A stretch of 64,000 nucleotides of DNA from Amylostereum areolatum (lineage: Eukaryota > Basidiomycota > Agaricomycetes > Russulales > Stereaceae), in NCBI GenBank assembly GCA_012932865.1, contig SAXG01000003.1, forward strand, positions 62,001 through 126,000. Direction: 5' to 3'. Numbering within the stretch: the stretch's first letter is position 1; every line of letters begins with the position of its first letter. Below, one piece after another: positions 29,539-40,770 of the stretch. The position numbers and the translations under genes are program-made. Below the pieces are notes generated by a model. It searched no databases. It was not told where the DNA came from and saw only the letters and a program-made list of their open reading frames with translations.

Positions 29539-32500
29539 ATGGCGAAAAATGGCGCGCTCAACCCCGCCTCCATTCCTTTTTTCCCTGGAAGTCTGCGCAA
29601 CAGCGACGAGGACGCTATTGGTCCATCATCACTCGGCTATTCCACTTCCTTCGTTGGTCTTACCCACCACGAGCACGCTGGCACTCCGCCTGTGTCCGTC
29701 TCGCCCTCAGAACGCCGCTCGCTCAAGTCTTCGCCCAGTCCTCAGTCCGACGGTGTGCGCTTTCAACAGTCTCCTCCGACTCTTGAGTGGATGCGTCAAT
29801 CGCCCTTGGCTCGTTCCATCGACAGCGACAGGTCACATATGCCATTCGATTCTCGCCTCCTTCGCCAGCCGAGCATCTCCAGTGTGGACCACCTTCCTAA
29901 TCACGACGACCACATCGCTGCAAACCCCGATGGCGCAATGACCCCCGGCAGTGGCGCATACACCACCACCCTCCGCCAGGGCTCGAGCACCCCCGCAATT
30001 GGCATCCAGAATAACCCTCGTAACTCGCTTGCCAATAATCTCGTCGTGACGTCCTCCTCTCCTGTCTCCTCCCTTGGCTCCGGCAGCCATTTCGCTTCCA
30101 GCATCGATTACCCATCCAGCTTCGAGGCGCAAATCCGGGCATCCCCTTTCATCAACGACCTTGTCGACCGTCTCATCCGCTGCGAGGTCGTCACTCATAA
30201 CATCCAGCGCGATCTTGGTGAAGTTAACCGCAAGGTGGACATCCTCGTCGACCGGTCCTTGAATGTCAGCCACAACAACAACTCGTTACCGGAATTCAAA
30301 GATCCGTTCGCCCCCGCCGGTACAAACGATACCATCCCCGTTCCTCACTTGAATGGACATCGAGGTTCCATTGCTAACGTCATTGCGCCGAACCAGCAAA
30401 CTTCGGACGACATCACTGTCATCTCGCAGCGTCTGAATACGCTTACGAGCTCCGTTGGGCAGCTCTTGGCCCTTCAGACCCAGCAACACCGACAGAGCGT
30501 CACCCATAACGGCAATGGTCATCTTCCGTCCCTCGGGTCTGCCACGATTGATATCCCCCCTAATCAACTCATGCCTCCGGGCTCCATGGGAGGCTCGCTC
30601 GGTCACGGTCTTCCGAACCGGCCTGATCTACGACCTGGGCGTACACCTAACCCGCCTATGCGAACTTGGTCGGCTGGCAGCCTAGATCTTCCTGTGCGTC
30701 CATCGGACGGTGGTATGTCGAGCCTCGGTCGACCGGACAACATGCTACGCGATAAGCGCCGCTCAGTCTCCAACTTTATGCGTCGTGATTCAGCCGGGGT
30801 GAGTTTGATGCCACGCTTACCCCTCACGTCTGCTTTTTTGCTCACGTATACTGTGATAGGGGGATATGATGTCGGGCTCGCCCCGCGATGCGGCCGGGCC
30901 AGCCTTGGCGAAGTGGGATCAGCTGCCCCTCGCGCCCGAGCTGCAAGGATCGTTGTCAAAGTTTGGGTAGGGTGTGAACCAGTCTTCCGTCCGCACTAAA
31001 CTCAATGCGCTTCTTTCTAGGATCGGACCTCCGAACAAGATTCAACAGCGCGCTCTGCCGTTCCTGCTCCGAGGGGCGGACATTATCGCTCAGGCACCTC
31101 CCACACAAGAGCGTATTGCGGCGTATGTCATTCCTGCTATTCACGTCGCCCTGGTCAACAGTACAAACAAACCTCCTCACCATGGGCCCCTTGTGGTTAT
31201 GGTTTCGACCACCGTCGATCAAGCTACGCAGGCTCAGCGCATGATTCGCGATCTTGGCGGTCCCATTGGCATACGGTCTGCTCTTGGGGTGGGCCGGGTG
31301 GACAACAACGATCTAGTGCAAGAGATCAGGCTCCTGCAGCAAAATATGCCGCACATCATTTGCGGCACGCCGCAGAAACTCCACGCGTTGTTCACGTCTC
31401 CCGGAGGCTTGGTTGGGTCACAAGTCCGATTCTTAGTCCTCGATGAGGTCGACCAGTTGATTGCTCGCAATCTGCACGAGTTCATCTTCAACATCGTCAA
31501 GCTTCTTCCTGCACCTCGCACGCGCCCTATTAGCGCTGGCGGCTCGACTGGTCACTTGTCCTCCTCATCGCAGACATCGGACACGTCTCTCGCTCCACCG
31601 TTCCAGCCTCCTGGAAGGAGATACTCCGGGATTAACGGATCGTCACCTATTCCACCGGATGCGGTTCCAAACGGTTCCCCCGCTCAAATTGAGCGGCAGA
31701 CTGCGCTTTTCTCAAACACGGTGCCGCAAGACGTGCTCAACCTTGCTACCGCTATTCAGCTCAGGGAACCTGTGCGCGTGCTTGTCCGGCGAGACGGCAA
31801 CGTCACACATGCGGATACTACCCAAGGCGCTCGCGGCCTCCGTCAATTCTACCTTTATCTCGCCTTCACGGCCGGTGGTGGTCGCACGGATGCCTCAGCG
31901 CCATCGGGCCAGGGCCTCGGCATTATTGGTTCAGGCAGGGGTGCGTCTAGTGCGGAAACTGTCCAGGCGCGCGAATGGAAACTGGATGCTCTGAGTGACC
32001 TCTTCGACGATGTCGAGGTTCCCCAAGCCATCGTCCACGTTGGAGGGATGACTGCATTGGATTCGGTGTCCTACAAACTGGCGAGTCACGGTTTGGAGGC
32101 GATCCCCTTGGTGCGTTGCTCCGTGTTGGTCTTGGTCTGACTTGCATGGTGTTGACTTACGTTTTTCTCTCGTAGAACGGTGACATGAACGCTGGTACTA
32201 AGCTGGCTGCCATCAACAAGTTCCGAAACGCTCCGAATGGTCTTTTGGGCCGCATGGCTACGAAGGTACTTGTTGTGTACGACGTACAGGTTAAAACTCC
32301 CGACGTGCCACACGTTCCCCTCGTCGTCAATTACGGTGCGTATGTAGCCATGCGCTAGAAGGCTGCGTCTCATTCTTTTGTATAGATCTTCCCAAGGCTG
32401 TTGAAGAGTACTCTCACCGGTGCGACACCTGATTCTCTTGTCTCTGTATTTTTGGTGACTGATAGGTGGATGTAGTGTCAACCCGGCCGTCGCTCCCAAT

Positions 32501-32745
32501 CAGAACTCGCGTGCCGGAGTCGTCGTCAACTTCGTGACGGCGACGGGTGGAGATGTTGAGATGCTCCGCTCCATAGAATGCTTCTATAAGTACGTGAATA
32601 CGCCTTCGCCAGTACTGCATTTGGACTCACCATCATCTTTGAATCTAGGATCAAATGCGTACGTTTTCCTTCATTCTCACCGTGTCACACTACTTACACT
32701 CCTTCACAGCCTGAAGTCCCCATGAGCCTCCGTGACATTGTCTGA
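29539..32745 (+). CDS. eIF4A-like DEAD-box pseudohelicase with long N-terminal extension
   Basis: Exons 29539-30798, 30860-30966, 31021-32110, 32176-32335, 32386-~32420, 32476-32589, a 10-nt microexon 32649-32658, and 32710-32745. The first ~455 residues are low-complexity, serine/proline/asparagine-rich. The rest follows eIF4A: a Q-motif-like IGPPNKIQQRALPFLLRGAD, then QAPPTQERIA where motif I (AxxGxGKT) should be, LDEVDQL for DEAD, SNTVP for SAT, ending with VVVNFVTATGGD and a VPMSLRDIV terminus like the eIF4A tail. The Walker A lysine and threonine are missing, and motif VI (HRIGRxGR) is replaced by HRVNPAVAPNQNSR. ATP hydrolysis is therefore unlikely; a scaffold or regulatory role in translation is a guess. 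Confidence 0.75.
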
Positions 32746-33319
32746 ATCGTCGTTCTGAACGTTCTTGTATCCCTACGTTTGCACATCTACGTTTCCGCCC
32801 TTTTTTGTTTATCCGCTGTTTTACCAAGCCGCATGCATGTCTCGCGTTCGTCGCGCCTCTCGTTCCGATACCCACCACCACCACCCTCACCGTCGCCATC
32901 TATCATCCTAACCCAAAACACTGTCTCCCTATAGCCCCCCTTTCTCTCCGTCCTGATTGCTTCGATGTATAATTTGTCCCCCGTCTGCTCTGCTCCCCCA
33001 GCCCCTCTGTTTCTATTTGTCTCCCCATCCTCCTCAGTACCGGATTGGCTCGCTTTAATTTGTCTCTCCCTCTCCCCACCATCTCCCACCCACCACCTTC
33101 CCGTGGACTTGTGTAAATCTTTCTCCAATGTAACATTGCTTTCTCCGTCGTCTTGGTCCATAGAACTGTGCTTGCTTCATCATTTGCCTCTTTAACTACA
33201 CCTTGGTGTTCACCATGAACAGGAACCACGAACTTGAACGCACACGTGAGAGTAACCATGAAAAGGAATCTGGACGATGTTCTACAACACTGAGTTATGT
33301 ACGATAATCTACTCGGCCT
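32746..33319. other. Convergent 3' region
   Basis: Lies between the ends of the helicase-like gene and ELP2. Pyrimidine-rich on the plus strand (CCACCACCACCACCCTCACC near 32870) without coding support. Confidence 0.4.
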
Positions 33320-36300
33320 CTAAAAGGAGAAGTTGAGAATTCTCAACGTCCCATCCTCGCTACAGCTCGCTAATTGTTGTTCTTCGGAATCGCCTTGTGC
33401 AGGTCTCCAAGCGAGTTGATATATGTGGTCGACGTGAGCCACTCTGTGGGAACGCATAGCGTCAGTTCGAACGCTGGCGTCCAGTCGTTGTGGATGGACG
33501 TACCCAGGTGCGACAGTGGCCAGTTGCGTCCAATTTTTCGGAGACGAAAAGGGCGACGTGTAAACGAGCAGCTCCCCTGTTTCAAGGCCGATAGCGAGCA
33601 CACGGCTGTAAGAAATGTGAGGATACCGTGAAGCACCAAAGGGCAAAAGAACCCCTTACCGATTTTGATGTCCAGGAGAAAAGGCAACGGCGGTAGCGGC
33701 CTCTGGTAACTTGAGCGTCGCGACCGCCGTCCATTCGCTTTTCGTGTCATCCTGGGGTTGCCATATTTTTACCTGCGGACCATGCATGACATGGAATCAG
33801 GGAGGCGATAAGAAGAATAGCGAACGGGAACAATACCGTCTTGTCGCGTGAGGCCGTGGCGAAGACCGCACCATCCGGCGCCCAGGAGCAGTCCCAAATG
33901 ATCCGGGCGTGCGACTTGTCTGCGGCGATCGGGACATATCCTGTACAAAGATGTCCTGGTCAATCTGGAAGCCACGACGGGAGAAGACACCAAAAGCGCA
34001 CCTGGTGAACCTTTCTGTGCACGGAACAGGCGCCATGTTCGGTCGCGGGAGACGGTGAGAATCAAGGTGTCGTCTGGACTGAACACAATGCGTGTTACAG
34101 TCAACGCATGTCCCTCCAGTGGGGTCCCCGCGGGCTGGAAGTTGGCAGTATCGTATACGCGCACAACAGCATGTTTTGGTGTGGTTGCTTTGCATGCAGT
34201 GGCCATGAACTTCCCAGAATGCGATGCAGCCACTGCGATGGACTGGAGTCTGATAAGCAGACAGGCACAGAAAAGAAAAGAACGTGCGCACTTCATAGCC
34301 GTGTCCGAACACCTTCTCGATCTCCGGCCAGAGCGTGACAGCCGCGAGCTCACCTTCAAACGGTCGTCGCAGTGTCTGTTGGTCGCTTTTAACAGGAAGA
34401 AATTGGGCCACGGCTGACAGAACGAGTCAGTTGGTGAAGGACTTCCATGTGAGAGATGATGGACCATCGTTATTTGCCTTGTTCGAGAGTCCGAGCGGCG
34501 GGACGCTTGCATTTGCGGGAAGTTTGTCCTGGAAGAGCACACTCATGAAGAGGACACAATGAGATCATCACCGTACACTTACCTCTTCAACTACAAGATC
34601 TGCAGCCCCAAGACCTTTGACCGTTTTCACAAATCCACGGGGAGCATCGAAGACGCGTGCCACTTTTTCATCCGCCACGCTCACAAAGCGCAACGTACTA
34701 AGGAAGGCAACACCGATGAGATCGTACCCGTGAACCTGCGGGCGTGAAATCTCGTGCCAAACTCCCGAGATGCATGCATGTATCCTGGTGGTCTGGTCTA
34801 GGCTATACACCCAAGATCAGATGGGTTGGATCGCTTGACAATATGAAGGAACATGCCCAGCTGAGATGAGATACTCCCCGCCAGGAGACCAACTTAGGCC
34901 CCTCACGGGGCCTGCATGCCCACTAAGAGCGCCCACTTCCACCCATTTTTCGCTTTCCACATTTTGAATTCCTTGTGATTCCGCATCAGTTGCACACACC
35001 CATCGCCTCCATCCGCCCGCCCATCCCCAAGCAAATGCTTCAAAGCCTCCTCGCCCCCACAAACCGCCAACAAAGCCACCCAAACGTTGACCACCGACGT
35101 CTCCAAAACGTTCGCGATTGATCCAGATGGATGTAGTTTCCAACGTAGAATTAGGTGTGGGGATTGAAGAGGGAGACCATAGAACAAGGGAAGAATCTGT
35201 GGATGTGGAGAGTAATGTTGGCACTGACGAGGCGCCAGGACGCCAGGACAGTGAAGTGATCCCTGATTCGTGTCCAACGAGGAGTGCGTCGAATGTGATT
35301 GAAAACTGTTGCGTCCTGAGTTTACTATCTGTGAGATTCGGGAGATGACAGGTCAAGACACTAAACGTACGATTCGCCCTTTTTAACGGTGACGACATGT
35401 CGCTTCAGTGTGATCTGCCGTCCTCCCTCCTCTGCATCGCCGACCTCACCAAGCGCGGCTTCAAACGCGTCTAATAGTTCGTCTGCGCCTTCCTTCGGTT
35501 CCACCTTTGCGATGGGTTCGATATTCCATAAACGGATGGTGGCATCTTGCGAGCCCGATGCAAGAACGAGGGGAGAAGTGGGATCTTCAGGGTGCGGTGG
35601 GAGAAATGCGAGAGCACGAACCCAGTCTTCGTGTCCGGGGAGGTTGACGGCTTGAATGAACTGGAAGGCTAGTCGGACGGAAGTTATAGATCAAAATGTC
35701 GAACGCACTGTCTCATCGGAGCGCGTGAAGACTTGTACAGAGCGATCGGTGGCTGCGATAGCGAGAACAAGAGCTGGTAAAGGTGTTAATTACACGTGGA
35801 ATCGGAGTGGAAATTGAGACGGCCAACCTAGGCTCTGGGGAAGGGTCGCAAGTGCGATGGATAGGGGATATCGACCTTTTAGAGATATGCTCTGGACTTC
35901 ATGAAGTTGATCTGCAGGGCATAAACATATTTTTCACCACTATTGAGTGAGAGTCCACACCTTGTTCTGTGATCGCCCACACCTTGACCGTGGCATCCGA
36001 TGCACCCGTAACAAGAGATCGTGTACTTGTATGTAGCGCGAGAGCTGATACAGCTTTTTCATGTACTTTCACAGTGCATACGGTGTCCCACTACAGAAGA
36101 ACGCCATCAAATGAGCAGGAGTGTGTGTTATGTGAGTACGCGACGTACCTTGTCATCCTCATACCTCTTCCAGATCTTTACCACCCCTGCTTCATCGGCA
36201 CTCACGAGTGTCGTATCATCAAGAAATTCCACGCATGTGACGGTCGAATTGTGACTGGAAAGTGTCCTGTATACGCCCCGATCGGAGGGCTTCTGTACGA

Positions 36301-36474
36301 ATGCATGGGTGAATGCTGCCGAGGCCCATGGACGGCTGGGACGCGTACACTCGTGTCCCAGAGGGCGACAAATTTTCCGGAAGCCAATGCTACGAGAGAA
36401 GACGTAGAGCACGATGCTGCATGGTTAAACCGATTCGTGGAGGCGGCGATATAATTGACGGCTGTGAAGGTCAT
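33320..36474 (-). CDS. ELP2: Elongator complex subunit 2 (WD40 protein)
   Basis: The ATG at 36474 gives [20 protein letters not shown], a start typical of ELP2. Successive exons carry WD40 blades, such as [46 protein letters not shown]. The ELP2 signature [14 protein letters not shown] with [16 protein letters not shown] lies in the middle (near 34650-34770), and [17 protein letters not shown] is the C-terminus at 33320. Elongator acetylates the wobble uridine pathway substrate in tRNA; ELP2 is the double-propeller scaffold. About ten short introns are needed over 3.15 kb, and their exact borders were not all resolved. No lesion was seen. Confidence 0.85.
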
Positions 36475-36789
36475 GGAGGAAGATAAGTTACGTTTGTCTC
36501 GAAGCTCGTTTTACAACATTCGATTCTTGAACATGCCTGGAAAGTCTTTCAACCGTACACTTAACTCAACATCAACTGAAGACTACAATCCATTCTCGTC
36601 GCAATGTAAGAGCGAAAAACATCCAGGAGTTCTGTATATATGGGTAGCTTGCAGGAAGAGATAGGGTGGATCCGAAGGATGAACAAAATTCAAAGACGAG
36701 CTTCAGCTTCTCGGTCACTCTTTATTGATCAATGCATTGAGAAGTCAAAGCCTTTCTGGGAGCTTCGACTCCTCCGGCTCACAGATCAT

Positions 36790-37520
36790 CTTTAGTGAGG
36801 AAAATAGGGGAGGAAATACGTAGATCCGCGTACCATTGTCACTACGACTGGATCGTGGTGCCAGTTCGGGTTCGAGTCGCCTGATGGAAAGTCGGCGAAG
36901 GGAAGGTACCCACAAGACTGGTAAGCAGAAGCCCACATCATCTATGCTGTTCGACATCAACCATACCTTCTGATGTTGGGTATCGACTTACGAGTCTACA
37001 GTAGGGTACTGTATGCGACTATTCGGCTGGGCGATGCACGCACCATATCGTTCATCGTGCGCACGAGAGCAGTTCCGTACCCCTCTCCTTGGGCTTCGGG
37101 ATAGGTTGCTGATGGATCAAGGGCCATATATTTGTATTCGCCGTCCCCAAGTACGCGTTCAACGGTTTCTTTGACCTTCGTGTCAACTTCGACGAATCGA
37201 GGCATCTGCTCCTTGGTAGTGAATGCGAGTCAAAGTTTGCATAACGCCTTCTATCCAAGAAGGTGGGGTCTTTCCGCTGAGGCGTGTCATCGTTCGCTCG
37301 TGCACTAGTCGAAGGGAGAGTTAGAAAGAGACGCTGGTGGGTAGTAACCAACGTACCCTTCCAAGATCGCCGTTCCGCCACCAGCATGGAGGACAATTCG
37401 ACTTGCGATAAACTGAGGCATGACGATTACTGTGGCCAGATTGGTGAGGATCATGAACCCCATACGCTGCCAAGATTGGACAGGGGATCTATTACAAGTC
37501 AAATGGACGTATATGCGGAC
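36790..37520 (-). pseudogene. GNAT N-acetyltransferase copy 1, probably frameshifted
   Basis: Minus-strand segments match the GNAT copy at 61275: a membrane-type helix WQRMGFMILTNLATVIVMPQ, then KEQMPRFVEVDTKVKETVER, the acetyl-CoA-binding loop AQGEGYGTALVRTMNDM (Q/RxxGxG/A motif), and VWLMSNSIDDVGF near the end. Relative to the other copy, the sequence after VGF needs a net +1 change (TTCTGCTTACCAG against TTTTATCAG) to reach the SNPNWH-type end. A second shift is suggested near 37220, where HYQ and FTTKEQ lie in different frames. Undetected small introns are an alternative. The substrate is unknown. Confidence 0.6.
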
Positions 37521-38252
37521 GCAGCGACCGCCAACTCGTTAGTAGCAACGGCCTTAGGAATGTGGACTTCAGGTGACTATGTTCATATGCGAGGTCTGAG
37601 CAGAGGCAGAGGCAGAAAGAGCTCACAAAATCGCATAGGACGTACATTCTCCTACATCCTCGCAGTGTCTTCAAGTTCAGTGGGCGTGGTAGGCATGATA
37701 TGTATGGACATTGGAGTGACCTCAGATATTCGTAGGAGACCTCGCGCAATCGCAATCGCAGAAGCTGTGAGCACGCCGTGTATGGGGATGTAGGATTTCA
37801 TTTCATCGCGAGGCTTTAAAGGAATTTATTAGAAGCGTTTTCTGAGAATCTGGCATTGAACAGATAGGTACAAAACAGATCAACATGGCAGGCTGCGCGG
37901 CGTACTGTAGCGTACTATGCAATGGGTGGAAGGCTTGGTCGTAGACGACTCACGATGAGCAAAACTGCACATGTAGAGATTATAGAGACGGTTGAGGGGT
38001 CCCGGATGTTAACGTGTTATGGTGTTATGAGTCTATGACGGGACGTGAGCAGGCTCAGGCTGGTATCAGACTGGCCTCAGGGTGGGATTCCGATGGTGGC
38101 GAAATTGCTGCGGCAACACGGTCACGTTCTCAATTACCAAACGGCACAGCCGGATAGAGCCGGATCCGACGGATCCGCGCTCCGCTTTTGCCTTGACCGC
38201 CTCCTCGGCCCTCCTGGCCGCCTCTTGAGCGGACAGCCTTCTTTCCTGTATC
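37521..38252. other. Intergenic between GNAT copy 1 and the PPTase gene
   Basis: No supported gene. It contains a GTACTGTAGCGTAC word near 37905 that also occurs in both chromovirus leaders/LTRs, and the leader of the plus-strand gene at 38253. Confidence 0.4.
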
Positions 38253-38755
38253 ATGTCTCCTACTTTCTTCGCCGGCCTTATCGGTGTCGGTATAGACCTC
38301 ATTTCCACTCAAAGAATGCAGCGTCTCGTTGCACGCCGGTCCCATTTACGCGTTGCATCACGGATTCTCAGCCCAAAGGAATATATCCTTTTCAAGGCCC
38401 TTCCTGAAGATGCAGCTCGTCAAACGCGTTTCCTCGCTGTAAGGTGCGCACCATATGTACTGCTGAAATTTCAGGTACTATGATAATAGCCAAACAATTG
38501 TTCAGGTGGGCTGTCAAAGAAGCCGCGTTCAAGGCTTTATACCCTCTCGCAAAACCTACATGGAAGGAGCTTTCGTACCTCGTTCCCGAGGGCTGCGCAC
38601 ACAAACCGGAACTTTCTTACATCTCCTCTCATTCGAACATCAAAGTAAAGCTTTTGGCGAGCATCAGCCACGACGGCATGGATTTCGAAAACCAGTTTGT
38701 TGTCGCAGTCGTCAACGCCATGGATCTCGAACTACATAGCTCCCCAGGTATATAG
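38253..38755 (+). CDS. PPT2: Phosphopantetheinyl transferase, mitochondrial AcpS/PPT2 type
   Basis: Two exons, 38253-38443 and 38506-38755, give 146 residues. GIGVGIDLIS-type N-terminus (here LIGVGIDLISTQRM) and WAVKEAAFKALYP supply the two metal/CoA-binding signatures of AcpS-type enzymes (the Asp of GxDxx and the WxxKEAxxKA motif). The family attaches 4'-phosphopantetheine from CoA to a serine of acyl carrier protein, in fungi mainly the mitochondrial ACP. The intron joins AG|G to keep RWAVKEA. The ATG at 38253 sits directly before the conserved strand, so a long targeting peptide is absent unless an upstream exon exists. Confidence 0.82.
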
Positions 38756-39031
38756 CCGTGATCTATCAGTGCAAGCTATTTTTCTCTTTGACCGGTCACT
38801 TACTGTGTACTTAGCGCCCTTGAATGACAATGTCAGACAACCACCTACACACATGACTTTACATGGGCCATGAACGCACAAGGCTATACGTCATGAAGTA
38901 TTGCACGCCGGCGTCAAAGCATGCATTCAACCACATCGGACAAAGGAATCCGGGGACCCCCTATAAATACTACACCTAAATCGCCATATCGATCCTTCGA
39001 CGGACACCTTGCTCCTTGCTTCGTAACCCTC

Positions 39032-40230
39032 ATGGCTGTGGATTCTAATGTTTGGATGAAGTGCCCTTCATGCAAAGTCAAGGTCAAACACCTGGAAAAG
39101 GTGCGAACGCATGTTCTCCCCTGTATACCCTCCTTATAGGGCACACAGCATACGAGGAAGTGTCTACGCACACGGCCCATATTTTGACTCACCTGCGGAC
39201 ACTGCTGGCAACGATTTGGACGTAGCACCGTCAGGGGTTGAAAAGCCCAATATAATCACGTTCAACACGAAACTAGCGAAATGTAGCAGGGAGATAGCTG
39301 ATGTTCAATCCACACCGGTACGTTTGTCGTGTGCTTCGACCAAACACGCGCTGATAGGTGGGTGTTTTAGTGCGCCGTCAGAGAAAGAACACGTCTGGTC
39401 ACGATATCTCACGAGGCTAATAAAGGAAAACGCGTGGCCCTATATGCAGAGCTCGACATGCTACGCGGAACGGTGTCAGACCGAGGGCGACCTCTCAACA
39501 TGGTTGACCGCCGGAACATGAAGCAAAAGAAGGTGTGCCGCCTTGTCAAAAATAGGCGGACACGCTTTTATAGCCTTTGATTACTGCATCAAGGCTGAAC
39601 TCGAAGATTTAAAACAAGAGAGAGACATTCTTAACGTCAGTCGTCAAGAGTTGTTCAATGAGCAGAAAGCGCTCCTCGCACAAATCAAGAGTCTCCACAA
39701 CCAGAAGCTCAAATCGGCCCAGCGTTCCTTCGAGGCAAAGCCAAGACCCTCACCTAAACCAAGGTCTGTGTCGCGGAAAGTGTGTGCCGGTGGTACGCTA
39801 TCATACTGAAACTCATTTAGCACACCGAAGAGGCGGGACACTTCGCTGCTTAACGACTTATGTATCTGTTTCATCTGCGCCGCCGAGGTCAAAGATTTGA
39901 CGAAGGCAAGTTCGAACTGTCGTGAAATGCGACGTTTGTAATGATATAGCTGACATGTCGATGCTTTCGGTTTAGCATCACGAAAAGTGCCACACGTTTT
40001 TGGGACAGTGTCCAACCTGCTTCTGTCTTCTACCTCGGAGTAAATTGTACAACGTAGGTGTTTCTCACCAAGCATGGTTCACGTCCTTGACGGCGCAACC
40101 CCGGGATACAGCACCTTCCAAGCTGCCCCAAGCGTGCTGCCATTTTGAATGCGCGACCTCGATATTCTCAAGAGTGCAGACGGTGTGCGCGTGGGTTTCG
40201 GAGTGTGAAGGAATGGCGGGAGGTGAGTAG
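39032..40230 (+). CDS. Small cysteine-rich zinc-binding / coiled-coil protein, function unknown
   Basis: The ATG at 39032 (MAVDSNVWMKCPSCKVKVKH) opens a CxxC zinc-finger half; a 39-bp intron candidate (GTGCG..TATAG) follows and joins to a QHTRKC-type second half. Further exons read a helical, coiled-coil stretch (AELEDLKQERDILNVSRQEL, 39595-39655) and a second cysteine pair region (VKCDVCNDIAD near 39920; HHEKCHTFLGQCPTC near 39976-40020). The exon chain is not fully resolved and the stop is uncertain. The family is not recognised; two zinc sites flanking a coiled coil suggest a protein- or nucleic-acid-binding adaptor. Confidence 0.45.
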
Positions 40231-40770
40231 GACTGATTCGTGGCTATCGTGATTACATGGACCTGATCCTATCGGTTTTCAGCACTCGAATGACATTCAT
40301 TGACAACATGCTTGCGTTGAACCACGATTTGCTCAAACTTTACGAAATGTTGTCTCTACATCGACCTTCGACCCCTGTTTTGAATCTACCCTCATGTATG
40401 CTACTTATGTACCCTCGGGCCTCCACATCCCCCATTGGATAAATAAATTGACCACACGCGTCCTTTGCATTCCCCGATCATGGATGCTGACAAGGATGCT
40501 TCAATTACAAACTCGAACAAACTGGATTAATAAAGGCCTAACACGAAGAGAGAGTGATGGTATCCACAGCAAAAAAAAAGAAGAGAATGGCTACAAGGAC
40601 GGGGAGGGGAGGAGGCAAACTATGAAGACAAAATTCAAGGAGTGACGGCTGTCCATCTAGGGAGAAAATACTCCTCTGACGGTCGTAAAATAATATAATG
40701 GGAGATGGAAGGTTGCATGAAATGGTGTGACAGGAGCACACCACAGCGTTGTCGGCAATCTTATGCACAA
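40231..40770. other. Intergenic
   Basis: Possible tail of the zinc-binding gene (helical LNHDLLKLYEM near 40320) followed by an AT- and A-rich segment around 40560-40700, likely 3' flank shared with the CLASP gene ending at 40771. Confidence 0.35.
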
